A DNA stretch of 64,000 bases from Annona cherimola. Lineage: Eukaryota > Streptophyta > Magnoliopsida > Magnoliales > Annonaceae. Numbering within the stretch: position 1 is the first letter of the stretch; each line of letters begins with the position of its first letter. The stretch covers positions 25,723,817 through 25,787,816 of the forward strand of contig CM059971.1 in the NCBI GenBank assembly GCA_030490835.1, written 5' to 3'. Shown here one piece after another: positions 9,541 to 22,670 of the stretch. The notes beneath the pieces were generated by a model that was not told the origin of the DNA, made no database searches, and saw only the letters and a program-made list of their open reading frames with translations. The position numbers and the translations under genes were made by a program.

Positions 9541-11520
9541 ACCCCAAATTTAAACAATATTTCTGCATCCGCGTATTTTTATATTATTTATAATAAAAAA
9601 TAGTGTAACTTCCATGCATACTCATAAATTTTACCCCTAATTCCATCTAAATTTTCAAAAATTTCAAATATATGCTTAAAATTTCACTAATACCCATGCT
9701 ATTTTCACTAAAGGGGCCATTAGCCCCTTATAAAATGACAAATATGCCTAAGCAGTAGTATAGTTTGAGGTTAGTTTGTCCAAAGTTAAAAATATATATT
9801 CAAATAATATATAATATAGTTTTAAAACGTGTTTATTAGATGTACTAAATAATAGATAAATTAAACAAGTTCCTATATTTTAAAATATATATTTTATATC
9901 CTCAAATACATAATATATTTCATAAAATAGATTATATATATATATTATTAATGCGAGTCAAATCTAGGTAACCAGACCTTAGAACATATCTTAACTCAAT
10001 TACACTTGATTTTTTTATTTAAAACTAATCCTACCCTATAGGTAAGAAAATAAAAACCTGTCGTGCCTATTTTAGGTTACGCGATGTAGAGTATCTAACC
10101 CAAGTTACACTCCAATGTAGAAGTACTAAAAATTTATTAAAAAGTAAATTTTATTTATAAAAATCATAATTAGGGATGAGCACATATCGAAGTCATAAAA
10201 AGGATAATGGCCACTTTAGTGGATTCCTACCAAAGTAGATATAAGTAGAATTTTAGACAAAATGTGTGGATGTGTTTGGAATTTTTGAGAGTTTATAGAT
10301 ATAAATAAAATTAGAGATAACATTTATGGGCTTATATAGAATTTACGCTAAAAATACTTTTATTCAAACCGTACTATTGAAGCCTTAATTCTCCCTTTTT
10401 TACGTGTTTTGATAATCAAATTAAAGAATAATCCACTCATTAAATTTAAAGCTATTTAGTTAATTAAGTCAAATATTTATGCGGATCTCATTTTATCCCG
10501 CTTTCATGAGTAAATGAAGATCTAGTTTATTGATTTTGTTTAAAATTATTTATTTTATCATAATAACAAAAATATTTGAATTAAAATTTTGGTCAGTAAT
10601 ATTTGCTGCTACACATTTACCATCATATGTAAATATGAAAGTCACTTAGATCCGTTCATAACTTTAGTGGAATGTTACAACAGTTTATATAATCCAGTGT
10701 TTCTCTACGGTTGCCCATAAATGGCTTATTTACGGTTGATGAAATTTTTTTAAATTTTTATGGATATATTGGCCACCATGAGAAAATTTTTACATAATTA
10801 ACTTTTGAAAAATAAAAAGCGTGAGGATGATATCCATCGCTTTTCTTTGATTTTTGCAATTTAAAAATATGCAAAATAATTTTAAAAATAAAAAATTTTA
10901 CATAACGACGACCCTTATATTCATGATAAAATAGAAACACATAATATTTTTTTCCACTAATCAAATGGCTGATGTATAAGTGACTGCATAAGACGCTATC
11001 TCTTTATATGGAAATAATTTTTTTGATTGACTTGGATTGTATCTAGTTTACTTCAGTATTTTCAAATTTCTGATAAATTATTTATTTCAAGGAAATAGAA
11101 ATAATTATTTGATATTTTAACTTGAAAATAAATCATTGTTTTAACTTCAAATTAAATATACTATACAATTTCCTATATTAATTGCTACACCTAATTCTTT
11201 AAAATTAAGTTATCATATAATTATCTGAAATATATAAAGGTACATTTCTATACAAGAAAATATTTTTGATATTTTTAACATTTTATTTTCATGTATTTCA
11301 AACTTTAAAATTTTGTAACATAAGTAAAATTAAAAATTAATTCTTTATTACAAAAGAAAAACAAAAAAGAATAATTATAAGAAAATAGTCTTGAAATAAT
11401 TATTTTCACACTTATATAATACGAAAATATTGTAAATGCAATAACTATATTACAAGCCAAAGATGTTGCCAGAAAAGATTTCGTGCTTGAATAAAGAAAT
11501 TGAAATTAAAAATATAATAA
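9541..11520. other. AT-rich intergenic DNA
   Basis: No gene recognised in about 2 kb of AT-rich sequence. The single open frame of 68 codons at 10,758-10,964 (minus) has no known motif. Confidence 0.6.
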
Positions 11521-12429
11521 ATTAAAGGGAGCTAATCATTGTTGATGAAGCAACAAAAACATGGTCAAGTTTCACCAAATGCTAGTATTGTTTGCCATAT
11601 AGATCTTGTATGGATGTTAATCCTATATGTTGAAACAACGGTTCAGATCACCCCAAACAGAGACACGAGTGCACAAATGTACATTCAGCACTGGAACACA
11701 TTAAAATGGTATTCTTTGATGGAAAGGGGGTAACCATGGACGACCCTGTCCCTAAACCCACTGTTTTATAGGCTTTAAATCAGAAATCCAGTCCATCTAA
11801 AAGAAAGGCGAAGAAGAACCCTTCCGTCCAATCTCAGCCGTCAATGAATCTAGCAAGATCCAAAGTTGGCCGTGCCCAAATTTGATTACCTTCAGAACCT
11901 TCAGAACTATCTGCCGTTACGTTTGCAGCACATAACCCCGCCATCAGTCATCGCGTCTCCAGCAGCCACCATTGCTGATGGTTGTGAAGAAAGTCCAAGC
12001 ATAATGGCAGTACTCCCCTATTTCAACCGTTCATCATAGCATCAACGTCACCAATGGCTAGTAAGCCATCTAGCATCCATGCTCAAGGCAAATACATGAT
12101 AACCATCATCATCAATTTTCACAGCAGCAGGAAGCCCCTATCAGATCGATCTTTGATTTCTCATGGAAATTCATCTCAACAGAAGCAAGCCAGGGCATTG
12201 GCTTCAACACGTCCTTACAAGTTTTTTAATTCACAAAATGCCCCATCTCATCCTAGCCATCCATTGAAAATACGCCATAAAAGTGCAGCTTCACTGAGAA
12301 AGACGGGAAAAGCGCTTCCCATGAATTAGGCCCTATTTATCTTTAGGTATTCCACATTTGGCTTCGTATCGGTAGTGACTTCATTGTACTAATCCCATTC
12401 ACCTCTCCCCTTATTTCACAAATGCCAAA
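11521..12429. other. Higher-GC stretch of unknown content
   Basis: This stretch is less AT-rich than its surroundings, which can mark an old exon or gene fragment. Open frames at 11,539-11,733 and 12,054-12,329 (91 codons, basic, serine-rich) have no domain I recognise, no convincing splice sites and no repeat partner. I do not call a gene. Confidence 0.3.
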
Positions 12430-13500
12430 ACATTACTATTAAGTCAACTGAAAGGTTAGTGAAAAGCAAAGTTGAGCTGTTGGAATACCTCCACTGCAAT
12501 AGATCTAAGAAGCCTAGGATATATAACTTCAATTGGAAACAGTGGCTGATATGATAAGACCAACATTTTCTATTTTCTATTCAAGATCTCAACCACTTTC
12601 CTTTACTCCCTTGAGTTGAATATGAACTGGCATTCAGAGCATACTTCAACATTGGGAGCTGTTATGATGCATAACTAGAAACGCTTAGTCTCTAACTCAT
12701 TATGCTACCGATTTTTACTATTGTACAAATCTACTTAGACGTTTTATTTTGTACTTTTTCTATTTATGGCGCAAAGAATTTTATGAAGCTTCTATGGATT
12801 ACAAAAAGAAATTTATACGTGCAGTTGGTGGGCTCGTAAAACCAACAGATTGTTATTCTTTGTTTAAACAATTTTTATTAGGTGGGGTTTATGCACATTT
12901 TTTATCTGAATAATTTCATAGAAAAATAAATAATTATAATTGCAATAGGTGTAGTAAATTTCAATTTAATCATCAAAATATCAAATTGAACGAAAATGAG
13001 GTGAAATCATTAGGATATTTCGATGATGTTTAGCCCTAGGAAACCATACTTCTAAATAATAAATAAGTAAATAAATGGTTTTACTTCTCCGTGCCCTGTT
13101 GCAACTTGTACTCTTGAGATCTTTATTTTTAAATTTTTTATTTAAATTCACCATGCAAGCATCATATTTCTATTTCTGTGAACGTATGCCCAGGCAGGCA
13201 TTGCCAATTAAAACGTGGTATGCATTTTCACCACTGCAAGGTTGGGAAATGTTCAATGGCTAAAGTTTTTCATTCCACATTATTTATATATAAATATGGG
13301 AATCAATGGGAAATGTATAACATATATTCTGGTAAATTCTTTTAAGTTGGTTGGCATTTAGACTGTGATATGCGTATGATTTTATACCATTTATGATTTT
13401 ACACTTGTTTAGTGAAAATCTTTAAGAAATGCTGAGATTTTGGTATTCTTTTGCTTACGATAAAGTATAAATTATACTTTTTAATTATGCAGCCTTTAAT
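12430..13500. repeat. Duplicated segment, copy A part 1
   Basis: It matches 23,651-24,414 plus about 25,346-25,520 in the same orientation. Shared anchors include GGATATATAACTTCAATTGG, TTCTATTTTCTATTCAAGAT and GCTACCGATTTTT. The unit is non-coding as far as I can see. At 13,500 it is broken by LINE1 and continues at 19,948. Confidence 0.8.
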
Positions 13501-14370
13501 GTGTCTGATAAGAATGAAGATACGTCCAATGATAGCAGACATGACTGCCAATCGGCACTAAAGTGGCATGGGGATAGGAAGGCCTTCTCCAATCCAATCC
13601 AGCAGGATAGATCAAAGGAAGACGACAACTATTCGGAAACTTGGAATTCACAGATTCTAAACTTTAGAAGGATGCAGTCTCATGATGATACACATACGCT
13701 ACTGATCTATAACCCAACCAAGCAGCAGCCAAACAATGTTGTGGCCTGCAATGCATTGGAAGTAGATCACCCATCTAATGAGCAGTCCCATTCAGAGAAT
13801 CAAGTGAAAGCCAGAAACCAAAATTTCACAGATGGATATCTTAATGGGGACAACTAGAATGGCAGGGATGTTGATCGATACTCGACGAGGCAATGCACTA
13901 ACACTGATGGCCACATAGCCCAAAATGAGCAAACAGGAAAATAGGGGAGGCCAAAATGAGGAAAAGATGGTGGAGGATTGGAATGGGAACAACATGATGT
14001 GTTTGGAGGGGGTAGTCAGTACGCTCTTTGATGTGAAGGTGATGCACAAAGCCAACTTAACAGGGACAACCATGCAGTTATCATACTAACAGGGGGAAAC
14101 AATGAATTACAGAAGGGGATCAATATGTGAATAGGAAGGAGACAAGGAGGTAATCAGTTACACAAAGGGCAGATGGAAAAGGAAGGGAAGATTGAAGACT
14201 AATATGGGAAACTATGGTCCCCATGCGCAAAGAAGGGATGGTTCGTATAGGAGAGGCCGAGGAAGTGAATGCGATGAACAGATGCCCATGTAGAAGCGTC
14301 ATAAAAGACAACTAAGTCCCTATTTGTGTGAGGCGGAGGCTGAGGGATGTCCCCAGCCCCGCCTCATCTG
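13501..14370 (+). pseudogene. LINE1 ORF1-like remnant
   Basis: A 118-codon frame (13,501-13,857, non-ATG start) and following broken frames precede ORF2. The content is hydrophilic and rich in N, D, Q and R. The position suggests the C-terminal part of the nucleic-acid-binding ORF1 protein, but no zinc knuckle is visible. The last 60 bases are similar to the matching part of LINE2 (about 55,360-55,420). Confidence 0.45.
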
Positions 14371-14372
14371 AA

Positions 14373-17300
14373 ATGGCTCTTTTAGCCTGGAATTGCCGAG
14401 GGCTTGGGAACCCACGTGCAGTTCGGAGCCTTCCTGATCTGGTCAGGAAACAAGTTCCCTGTTTGGTTTTCCTCAGTGAAACGAAATGTAATTCCAAATA
14501 GATGGAGTTTATTAGACGAAGACTTCATTTTGATTGTTGTTTTGCTGTCGATCCTCATGAGAGGAGGGGGGTCTGGCTCTCCTTTGGAACAACGACAAAC
14601 CAGTGAGTATCCAGAACTTCTCGTCCAATCATATTGATGCTAATTTTGGTGGGTGGAGGTTCACAGGATTCTGTGGTCATCCCGAAACTCATCAGCATCA
14701 CTTGAGTTGGCAAATTCTTAAGCAATTGAGCTTTGCATGCAATGATCCTTGGTTAGTTATGGGGGATTTCAACAAAGTTGTGGGTCCAAGTGAATACTTA
14801 AGCTGCAGAACCCGGTCTCAGAACCAAATGGATATGTTTTGTGAAAACATTGATAGTTGCAACCTGTTGGACTTGGGCTATGTTGGCGCTACCACGACAT
14901 GGAGTAACAACAGAATGGGTCGACAAAGGGTGGAAGCAAGGTTGGATAGAGGGCTGACTTCACTTTCTTGGGCGAAATGGTTCCCTTATGCAAGAATCAC
15001 TCATATCATGGCCCTAACTTCTGATCACTGCCCCATCATGATGGCCCTTGACTCTAGAAATGGCAAGAGGAAACCACCGAGGGAGTTCAAATATGAACTA
15101 TTCTAGGCACGTGATAAAGATGCCACACGAATTATCAACTAGGTGTGGGAAGCTGAACCCCCGACGGCTTTGAATGTGGCGGATCTGATTTCGTGGAAAC
15201 TTAACTGGGCTGCTATAGAGCTTTCCAAGTGGAATCATAGAAAGAGGGTAAATCTTCGGAAGGTGATTGAACAGAAGCAAAGGGAACTTCTTTCTATTTC
15301 TCGCATGTGGCCTACTGATGCAAGGGACGCTTCAATGCAAAAGATTAAACTCCAAATTAACCTCCTACTGGAAGATGAGGAGCAACTTTGGCGGATGCGT
15401 GCAAAGTCACATTGGCTTCACGAGGGAGATAGAAACACTAGTTTCTTCCATCTAATGGCATCAAACCGAAGGCGAGTAAATTTGATAGAGGCATTGAGGG
15501 ATCAAAATGGAAATTGGGTGAAGGACCAGAAACAACTCATGGACATGGCTATGGAGCACTTCTCTGGTGTGTTTGCCTCGTCTGCAACTACGGAGGTGCA
15601 TTGGGCTGATAGTGTTATCACTAGAAGAATTTCGGAAGAACAAAGACATTCCCTGACCAAACCTCTACAGACAGTGGAAGTTATTAAGGCGGTTAAAGGA
15701 ATGAGCCTCACAAAAGCCCCCGGACCAGACGGGATGTCGACTGGATTTTACCAAAAATACTGGAACACGATTGGTAGTGATATCATCAAATGGTGCAAAC
15801 AGTTTATGAAGGTGACTAATCTCGATCAGATGCGCAGGCTTGTCATGAAATCAAATACAAACACACTAATTTTGATTCCAAAAAGGGCTGATGTGCAAGA
15901 TTTCTCTCATTTTAGACCCATAAGCCTATGTAATGTGATCTATAAAATTCTGGCTAAGGTCCTTGCTAACAGACTTAAGGTGGTCCTCCACGAAATCATT
16001 GGGGAGGAGCAAAGTGCTTTTGTTCCAGGGCGGCTTATCACGGATAACATATTAATCGCCTATGAAGCTATCAATTCCCTTCGCAGACGGAAGAAGGGGT
16101 GTAAGAGGGAGATGGCGGTCAAGCTTGACATGTCAAAGGCTTATGACTGGGTTGAGTGGAGGTTTCTTCAACAAATGATGGTGGCCATTAACTTTAGCCC
16201 GGTAGGGATCAATTGGATCATGAGTTGCATTTCTACGGTGAAATACAGAGTTAAAGTCAACGGATTCTGCTCCACATATTAAGGCAGGGGGATCCGCTAT
16301 TTCCTTATCTATTTCTCCTATGTGCGGAGGGTCTTTCTGCCTTGATATCTCATGCAGCCACATGTGGAGCAATACACGGCATCAGACTACTACCGCATGG
16401 CCCAATGATTTTCCACCTACTGTTTGCAAACGACGCAATCATCTTCATAAGGGCGAGAGGGGTGGATATTAGGCAATTGATGGACATATTACATCTCTAT
16501 GAGGCTTCCTCGGGTCAAATGGTAAATGTGGACAAAACTGCCGTCTTCTTCAACAATAACACCGAGAACCACGTTAGAAGGGAGATGATTCAATTATTGA
16601 GATCGGCTGGACAGGATTTTCACCATTATTTGGGACTCCCAGCTTGGCTTGGTAGATCCAAATTCGAAATATTCAAGGGCCTCAAGGAACGCATCTGGAA
16701 GCGCATTCAGGGCTGGCAGGGTAAGTTGCTGTCATGGGGCGGCGAAGAGGTGTTGATTAAGGTGATTGCTCGGGCTATCCCTTCTTACATGATGAGCATA
16801 TTTTTGTTACCCAAATCCTTCTGTAATGATATCAATGAGATGTTGAGCAAATTCTGGTGGGGTGAAAAGGAAGGTAAAAGAAAACTTAGCTGGGTGGCAT
16901 GGAAAAATATGTGCAAACCTAAGTATGGTGGTGGAATGGGCTTCAGCAACTTCCATAAATTCAACTATTCCCTCCTAGCTAAACAAGTGTAGCGATTAGT
17001 ATCATGTGACATATCATTCTGTCACAAGGTCCTCAAAACTAAATATTTTCCAAACACAGACATATGGTCATGTAAGGAGATGCCTTCGGATTCCTTCACA
17101 TGGAAGAGTATCTTAAAGGCGAGAGATGTGATACAGAAGGGATGTAAATGGAGGATTGGAAATGGAAAGAGGGTGAAGGTTTTCTCAGATAGTTAGCTCG
17201 AGGCTAAAGCAAGTAAAGCGGGCCCTCTCCCGTCTTCGATCCCGGAAGACGTAACGGTGGACCACTTCATTGATGGCGAAACAAAGTCTTGGATCAGGGA

Positions 17301-18400
17301 AAGTGTGGTGGCGGCCTTAGGGGAGGTGAGGTGGCATGAGGTTAACATGATTCCTCTCTCTAATGAACCAGTTGAGGATTGTGTGTTTTGGAGACATGAA
17401 CCGACGGGTTGCTACACTGTCAAATCGGCATATAAACTTATGTCTTCGGGGGATGTGGTCCCGACCCATTCTGATACCTTCAAAGCACCGTGGTGGCTGA
17501 AACTCCCATCAAAAGTAATTATCTTCGGATGGAGACTCCTCATTAATGCCCTTCCCACGCTGTAAAATCTTACCCGTAGGGGCATTGAGGTGGACCTGAA
17601 ATGTCTCTTCTGTAAGAATGGAATAGATGATATGAATCACTTGTTCTTAAGATGCACTACTACACGGGGAATATGTAGGAGGGCTGCAAAGTTTGACTAT
17701 CAGGTGGCGACGGTTCATGAGATATTCGAAATGTTAGTGAAAGGTAATAGGTTCGAGGATCTTGCCCTTTTCATCTTGTGCTATTGGAGAACTTGGTTTA
17801 TGCGAAATAAACTCAAGGAAGAGGGAACCAAGCCGTATTTCTCGAACACATTGATTTGGTGTGCGGAGTTTCTTGCTCAACATAAAAATGCAAAATTACT
17901 CATTAGGTTGGGGGGCATTGGAAAGATCCTTGATTCGTCATTGGTCCAAACCGCCACCAAGTTTTGTTAAGATCAACATTGATGCTCGAAGCCAAAGGGA
18001 CCTGGGAGTTTATGGATGTGTCACGGTTATAAGAGATTCAACGGGTTCTTTTATCGCTGCATCTGGGTGGAGAAGGTTGGGTGTGGTAGATCCTCTACTG
18101 ATGGAAGCAACGGCTTTTTTGCTGGGGATTAAATGGGCTCTCCAGATTCATGTTAATCGGGGGTTTTTTTGAAACTGATTCTCTCACCCTTTGCAACTAT
18201 CTGACTAATGAGGCACCTATCTCTCCGCCGGTGGGCTTTATCATTGAGCATATCAGGTCAATTCTCAAAGAGAATGTGTTCTTCTCCGTACATCATGTAC
18301 TCCGGTAAGGAAATGAGGTTGCTCATTCCCTTGCCGATCTGATCTCGCTCTCTTCGTCGGACCACCAATCCTGGTGGGGAAACCCACCCCAAGTCATTCA
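14373..18400 (+). pseudogene. LINE1 ORF2: endonuclease, reverse transcriptase, RNase H (broken)
   Basis: ORF2 would encode the enzyme that nicks the target and copies the LINE RNA. It opens with ATG at 14,373 (MALLAWNCRGLGNP, typical endonuclease start). Endonuclease landmarks follow: VMGDFN (about 14,755), ARLDRGL and LTSDHCPI. Reverse transcriptase motifs are KAPGPDGM, FRPISLCNVIYKILAKVLANRLK, EEQSAFVPGR, KLDMSKAYDWVEW and LLFANDAIIF. In the last, the catalytic FADD is FAND (N codon at 16,429-16,431). A zinc-binding region (LPSKVIIFGWRL, CLFCKNG...HLFLRC) and an RNase H of the RVT_3 type (from about 17,970) follow. Stops occur at about 14,499, 15,104, 15,140, 16,990, 17,195 and 17,563, and frame changes near 14,570, 16,285 and 17,960. 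Most stops sit where TGG or CAG is expected, that is C-to-T type changes. The copy is dead. Confidence 0.92.
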
Positions 18401-18449
18401 GGAAAACTTTGTAAAGACAATTTTTTGGCAATAAATTGCATGGATTTCT

Positions 18450-18490
18450 CTATCCCCAACCCCTTTCACATCGAGAGGGATTAGGGATAG
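18450..18490 (+). other. Conserved hairpin at the LINE 3' end (copy 1)
   Basis: Arms CTATCCCCAACCCCTTT and AGGGATTAGGGATAG flank a short loop 17 bases before the poly(A) tail. LINE2 has the same 41-nt structure. L1-type reverse transcriptases can use 3' RNA structure for template recognition, but the role here is inference. Confidence 0.65.
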
Positions 18491-18534
18491 AGGATATCCT
18501 TTCATCAAAAAAAAAAACTTCTCTGTAAATATTT

Positions 18535-19947
18535 GGGTAATTTGCTTGTATACCCACTTAGTTTGCCGCTAATTACAGATATATCCATATAGTTTCACAA
18601 ATTGCATATTACTCCCAAATAGTTTCACTGAAATTACATACGTACTCATGCTATTAGCTAATATTTAACAGAAATAAAATGGTGTTAAGTAAAATTTATT
18701 ATTCCAAAATTTCCCTTGAACTATGTTGCAGAAGGTGGACGGTGGTAGTATGGAACTCGGAAGAGGTGTTGGGGAAGATAGACTGCAGCTTTTGGACAGG
18801 GTTGGCCGGTTTTTCGAATTTTGCCAACAGAAATTAGGTGAGTCGGCAGCGCATGATGTTCTAGTTTGCTGGCTGAGCTGATTTACGCTATGGGATGGAT
18901 AACTAAATTTTCATGGAAATTATAATCAAAGAGGTGTGCTATTGTTCAGCAGCTATTGCAATTGGTTGAACGAGAGCGGGAGATTGCAATTTGATGCTGT
19001 TGGATTTAATGGAATTAATCGAGGCCAAGGGTGTTGTTGATTTTGACAATTGCTATCTCGCTTTAATTCAAATGAATCAAGCTAGATGGGAGGAAGCTAC
19101 CGGTGGGTGCTGAAATTTTCTGGCCATGAACAAGCAGCTATTGGAAGGGTTTTGTCAGTTGGACTAGGGGTCCGCATCATCTGCCATACCTAACTTTGTT
19201 CTTCATCTGTAACTTCTAGCGTGCAATCAAATGCAAGCAGGCCGATGGATTCATCTTCTCCCTTCTTCTCCCAACTTGCCAACTACCTTGATTTAAAGTA
19301 TAACAATAAACCACTGTTGGAATTTCAGCTGTCTTCCTTTTTAAATTCAACAGAAGCACAACGTGCCTAAATCCCATCTTCACCGATCGGCTACTCAAAC
19401 CCAACAATCTAAATCCGATGTCTTTAAAATAAGTGGGTTTCCCCTTGCTTTTAGCTGCCATGGTCGTCTCCTCCATGAGGGAGAGGACGAGAATCAGCTG
19501 CCCAAGCACAACAATACAAAGCTGACGTCTTTATAATCAATGGGTTCCCCCTTATTTTCGGCAACCAGGGTTGTCTCCTCCACGAGGGAGATGATGAAGA
19601 CCGGCTACCCAAACCCTATAGTTCAAATCCGGCATCTTCAAAATCACTAGGTTTCCCCTTGTTTTCGGCAGCCATTGTCGTCTCCTTCATGAGGGAGATG
19701 ACAAAAATTTCGATAGTCCAGCAGACTAGTTCACTTTGTGCATGTGCAGGCCGAGTTATACAATGGGGTTGTTTTCGTCATTATTCAATTTTTTAACGCA
19801 CATATTAACCATTGCTGACGAAAAAGGTGTCTCATGAGTATGCATGTAATTTTGGTGAAACTACATGGGGTAATATGCAATTCGTGAAACTATGTTGGTA
19901 TATTTGCAATTAGCATTAGACTAAGTGGGTATATTTGTAAATTACCC
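18535..19947. mobile_element. Non-autonomous Mutator-like element with 115-bp TIRs
   Basis: Terminal inverted repeats at 18,535-18,650 and 19,833-19,947 both begin GGGTAATTT and share TATACCCACTTAG, TAGTTTCAC, AATTGCATATTAC and ACTCATG at the inner end. Flanking 9-mers TAAATATTT and TAAATTTTT match at eight of nine, the duplication size of Mutator-like elements. The related copy near 25,535 has a single TAAATATTT, an empty site. Inside there is no transposase. The interior is GC-richer than the flanks and holds tandem units (next entry), so it may be a Pack-MULE carrying a host fragment. Confidence 0.88.
19385..19715. repeat. About 107-bp tandem units inside the MULE
   Basis: Three diverged units share GGGTTTCCCCTTGTTTTCGG, a CAGCCATGGTCGTCTCCTCC-like block and ATGAGGGAGATGA. 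Anchors fall at about 19,434, 19,542 and 19,649. The minus-strand frame at 19,216-19,509 crosses them and is not supported as a gene. Confidence 0.7.
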
Positions 19948-22015
19948 TAAATTTTTTACGATATAAAAATCATTTTAATAGATGTGTATAAATTAAAAGA
20001 AAATGCCACAAGCAACGGATAAGCCATGAGGCTTCTTGATTTTGAACAATGTAAATTCCGAAAAAATAAATTAAATTAGTTTTTGATATTTAAACTAAGA
20101 AATAGTTTCAAATAAAATGTATGGTTTAGATCTAAATAATATCAATCGTGTAAATTTTGAAGTAGTACAAGTTGCAAGTAGTATCAAACGTGTAATATTT
20201 GAAGTAGTACAAGTTGCAAGTAGGTACATGAGAGAAAAGCCTCTAAACAAATCTGTTAATAATAATTTAAAGATTCTAATAGGGTTGCTTCCAAAAAGTT
20301 CTAAGAAAATCCTAAGGGAAAGAAAGCGCCAGCGATTTCATGGAGAAGCTTTGCGGGGTTTTTTAAAATTTTTTCAAACTTAAGGATATATTTGCAATAT
20401 TGTTCAAATTATGTAGATGCTTGTATAAATTCCTTTCTTTTTTTATAGGGGTACTTTACATTACATCCGAGAGGACAACTTGAATCAGTTCAGTTCGAGT
20501 AGTACTTTACCCTATCCATACCTATTTTCAAAAAGCCTATCCTAGCTATTATCTATAGGGTTCCAAATTGATTCCTACAATAACTAATGATAATATGTGA
20601 AAAAATATTTTTATGTTATTTTATACAATAGAAAGCAATACTTATTTACATTTTAGACTTTACAGTTTATAATTAATTTCATTTTATTGTTGTTTACATC
20701 TATTTTCACATTCCTTGTAGCCTCATTATCTGTATTAATAATCACATTAACATCATCATCCGCATTCATGTTATGATCATCCATCATTATAAATGTAAAC
20801 ACTATATAATTATTAAAAAAATAAAGATATTAAACCAACAATAATTTATTGGTAAATGGGGGATAGAAACTATTATATATTTATTTATATACATGTATTT
20901 ATAATTATTTACATATTATGGTATCAATGTGGGTACCCATCGGGTCGGTTTGAAGCACCTAGTGTGTGTACCTTATGAATTTGGGTAATAATTTCTGCTC
21001 TACCTTTCCCTATGGGTAAAATTTTCTATCATACCCTTTCAAATTTAGGGTCTGGTCAGTGAGTACCCATGGGTACCCTACCCATATTGCAACTCTCACT
21101 ACATCTCAATACATCTTACAATTAAGCTCTAGTCTTTTTTCTTTCTTTCTTATCGAAAAAAATGATCTTCTTTCGTGGCCTTTGGCTTGATAGCAGCTGC
21201 TTTCATCTGGCCTCATTTATTTTGACTTAACTTCTTGCCTTCCACGAAGTTAAAAAGTAATCTATGGATTGATTCTTCTGGCTCCTAGCAATGGAATCCC
21301 ATATATTTTCATAAAAAAAAAAAAAAAAGGCAGCGCAATTTATCAGCCGTGTAAATCTTGGGATAATCGTACTAAATTTTTTATTTTTGGCAACTATAAA
21401 AAACTTGAAATTTTTGTTGCTATATCAATTTCATTTTATATAACCATTTTTTAGTGGTAGATAACGTATATTTGGTTGTATAAGGTGTAGTTGGCTAAAT
21501 TTGATTATATAGCTACAAATACTTAATTGCTTTTGAACACTGACACTTGATTAAATAAAGCTAATTTTTTACGTCAAGTGCAAACGAAAGTGATGTTGAA
21601 TGCAACTATTATAATTTAACTACAAAGTAATAAAAGTTTAAAACTTTCACTTCAATTAATATAAGAACCTGCAGCCAAATTAAAATTTGGCAGCAACAAG
21701 TTGGCTACATGTATTAAATTTCGTTGCAGCATTTGTTCAAAGAAATTGATTGCATATATGCTAAGCAACCAGAAAAACAATCATAGCATGTTCACATATG
21801 CTTGCTAGTAATTTGGCTTTTTTTTTTTTTTTTTCCGGATTGTGTGGACTTTTATACGGTCTTTTTCTTTAAAAAAATTCGACCAATCATTCCCACTAGT
21901 TTTTTTTTCGATTTTTAATGGATAATACACAAACTTTAATATACAAGAGATACCAAGGATCACTGGCATATACAAATATGACACAGTACCTACGTGCACT
22001 TGCTAATCCAACCCT
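19948..22015. repeat. Duplicated segment, copy A parts 2 and 3
   Basis: From 19,948 to about 21,255 it matches 25,540-26,516 (copy B), and from about 21,260 to 22,015 it matches 33,849-34,526 and 34,993-35,050 (copy C), same orientation. Anchors include GAGAAAAGCCTCTAAA, CATGGAGAAGCTTTGC, AATCTTGGGATAATC and TTTAGTGGTAGATAAC. Here parts 2 and 3 are contiguous. The open frames at 20,117-20,383 and 21,269-21,454 have no known domain. Confidence 0.8.
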
Positions 22016-22136
22016 AAATTAGGTATAATGGAGTAATAAAATTTATTTATAGATATGAATAGGATAGAAACAACTACTCACTCTCCCAAATATAAAAGAG
22101 TAAGGTGCGTGTAGCTTAAGTAATCAGAATTGAGTA

Positions 22137-22670
22137 ATATGGGCACCCTCATATGGGCACCCAAGAGGGTAAATTATAACCCTGCCAAATTTTAATATTA
22201 TGATGTTTGATGTAAGATTTAATTCATTATATTCAACATCATTTTTTTAATTAGGAGACCAAATTTCATCCAAATCAATTATATGCATGAAACACATTTA
22301 TTGTAAGATATATATTTATATGTAAATTATAAAAATGCTTAGATTCATTAACATTTGTATTAGAATGTCTATTACTTTATAGACCTATTTATCAGCATAG
22401 TAATAATATTTAAGATGATTTAAATGTTGAAAATTCTACTTTACAATTAATATTTAGTATTAAACTATTTTATTACATTAATTTTGCACATTTTTAGATG
22501 GGACCATCTATAATGATATTAGACAAAAAATATTTTTATGATAATACAAATAAAACTAAATATAATGAATGGAGTGGTTTTTTTCGTTATCCATTAAGAT
22601 AATAAAAATGAAGAAAATTATATAGAAAAAAAGTTTCATAGAGGTATGGCCCAAGTTATATAATTATGTA
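22137..22670. mobile_element. MITE with long inverted ends (family 3)
   Basis: The ends (GGGCACCC... and ...ATAGAGGTATGGCCC) and subterminal blocks around ATTCATTATATTCAACATC and GAATGAATGG are inverted copies of each other. The interior shares ATGTAAATTATAAAAATGCT and TAGATTCATT with the elements near 24,822, 48,160 and 48,843. Confidence 0.55.

Larger units (their letters stand above)
13501..18517 (+). mobile_element. LINE retrotransposon 1 (L1-like, decayed)
   Basis: A plant L1-type LINE with an ORF1-like 5' part, an ORF2 with endonuclease, reverse transcriptase, zinc-binding and RNase H regions in order, and a poly(A) tail at 18,507-18,517. The 5' limit is inferred by comparison with the related segment near 25,520, which lacks the element. 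No clear target-site duplication was found. The element probably starts inside ORF1, so it is 5'-truncated. The same family occurs reversed at 51,230-55,792. Confidence 0.9.
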
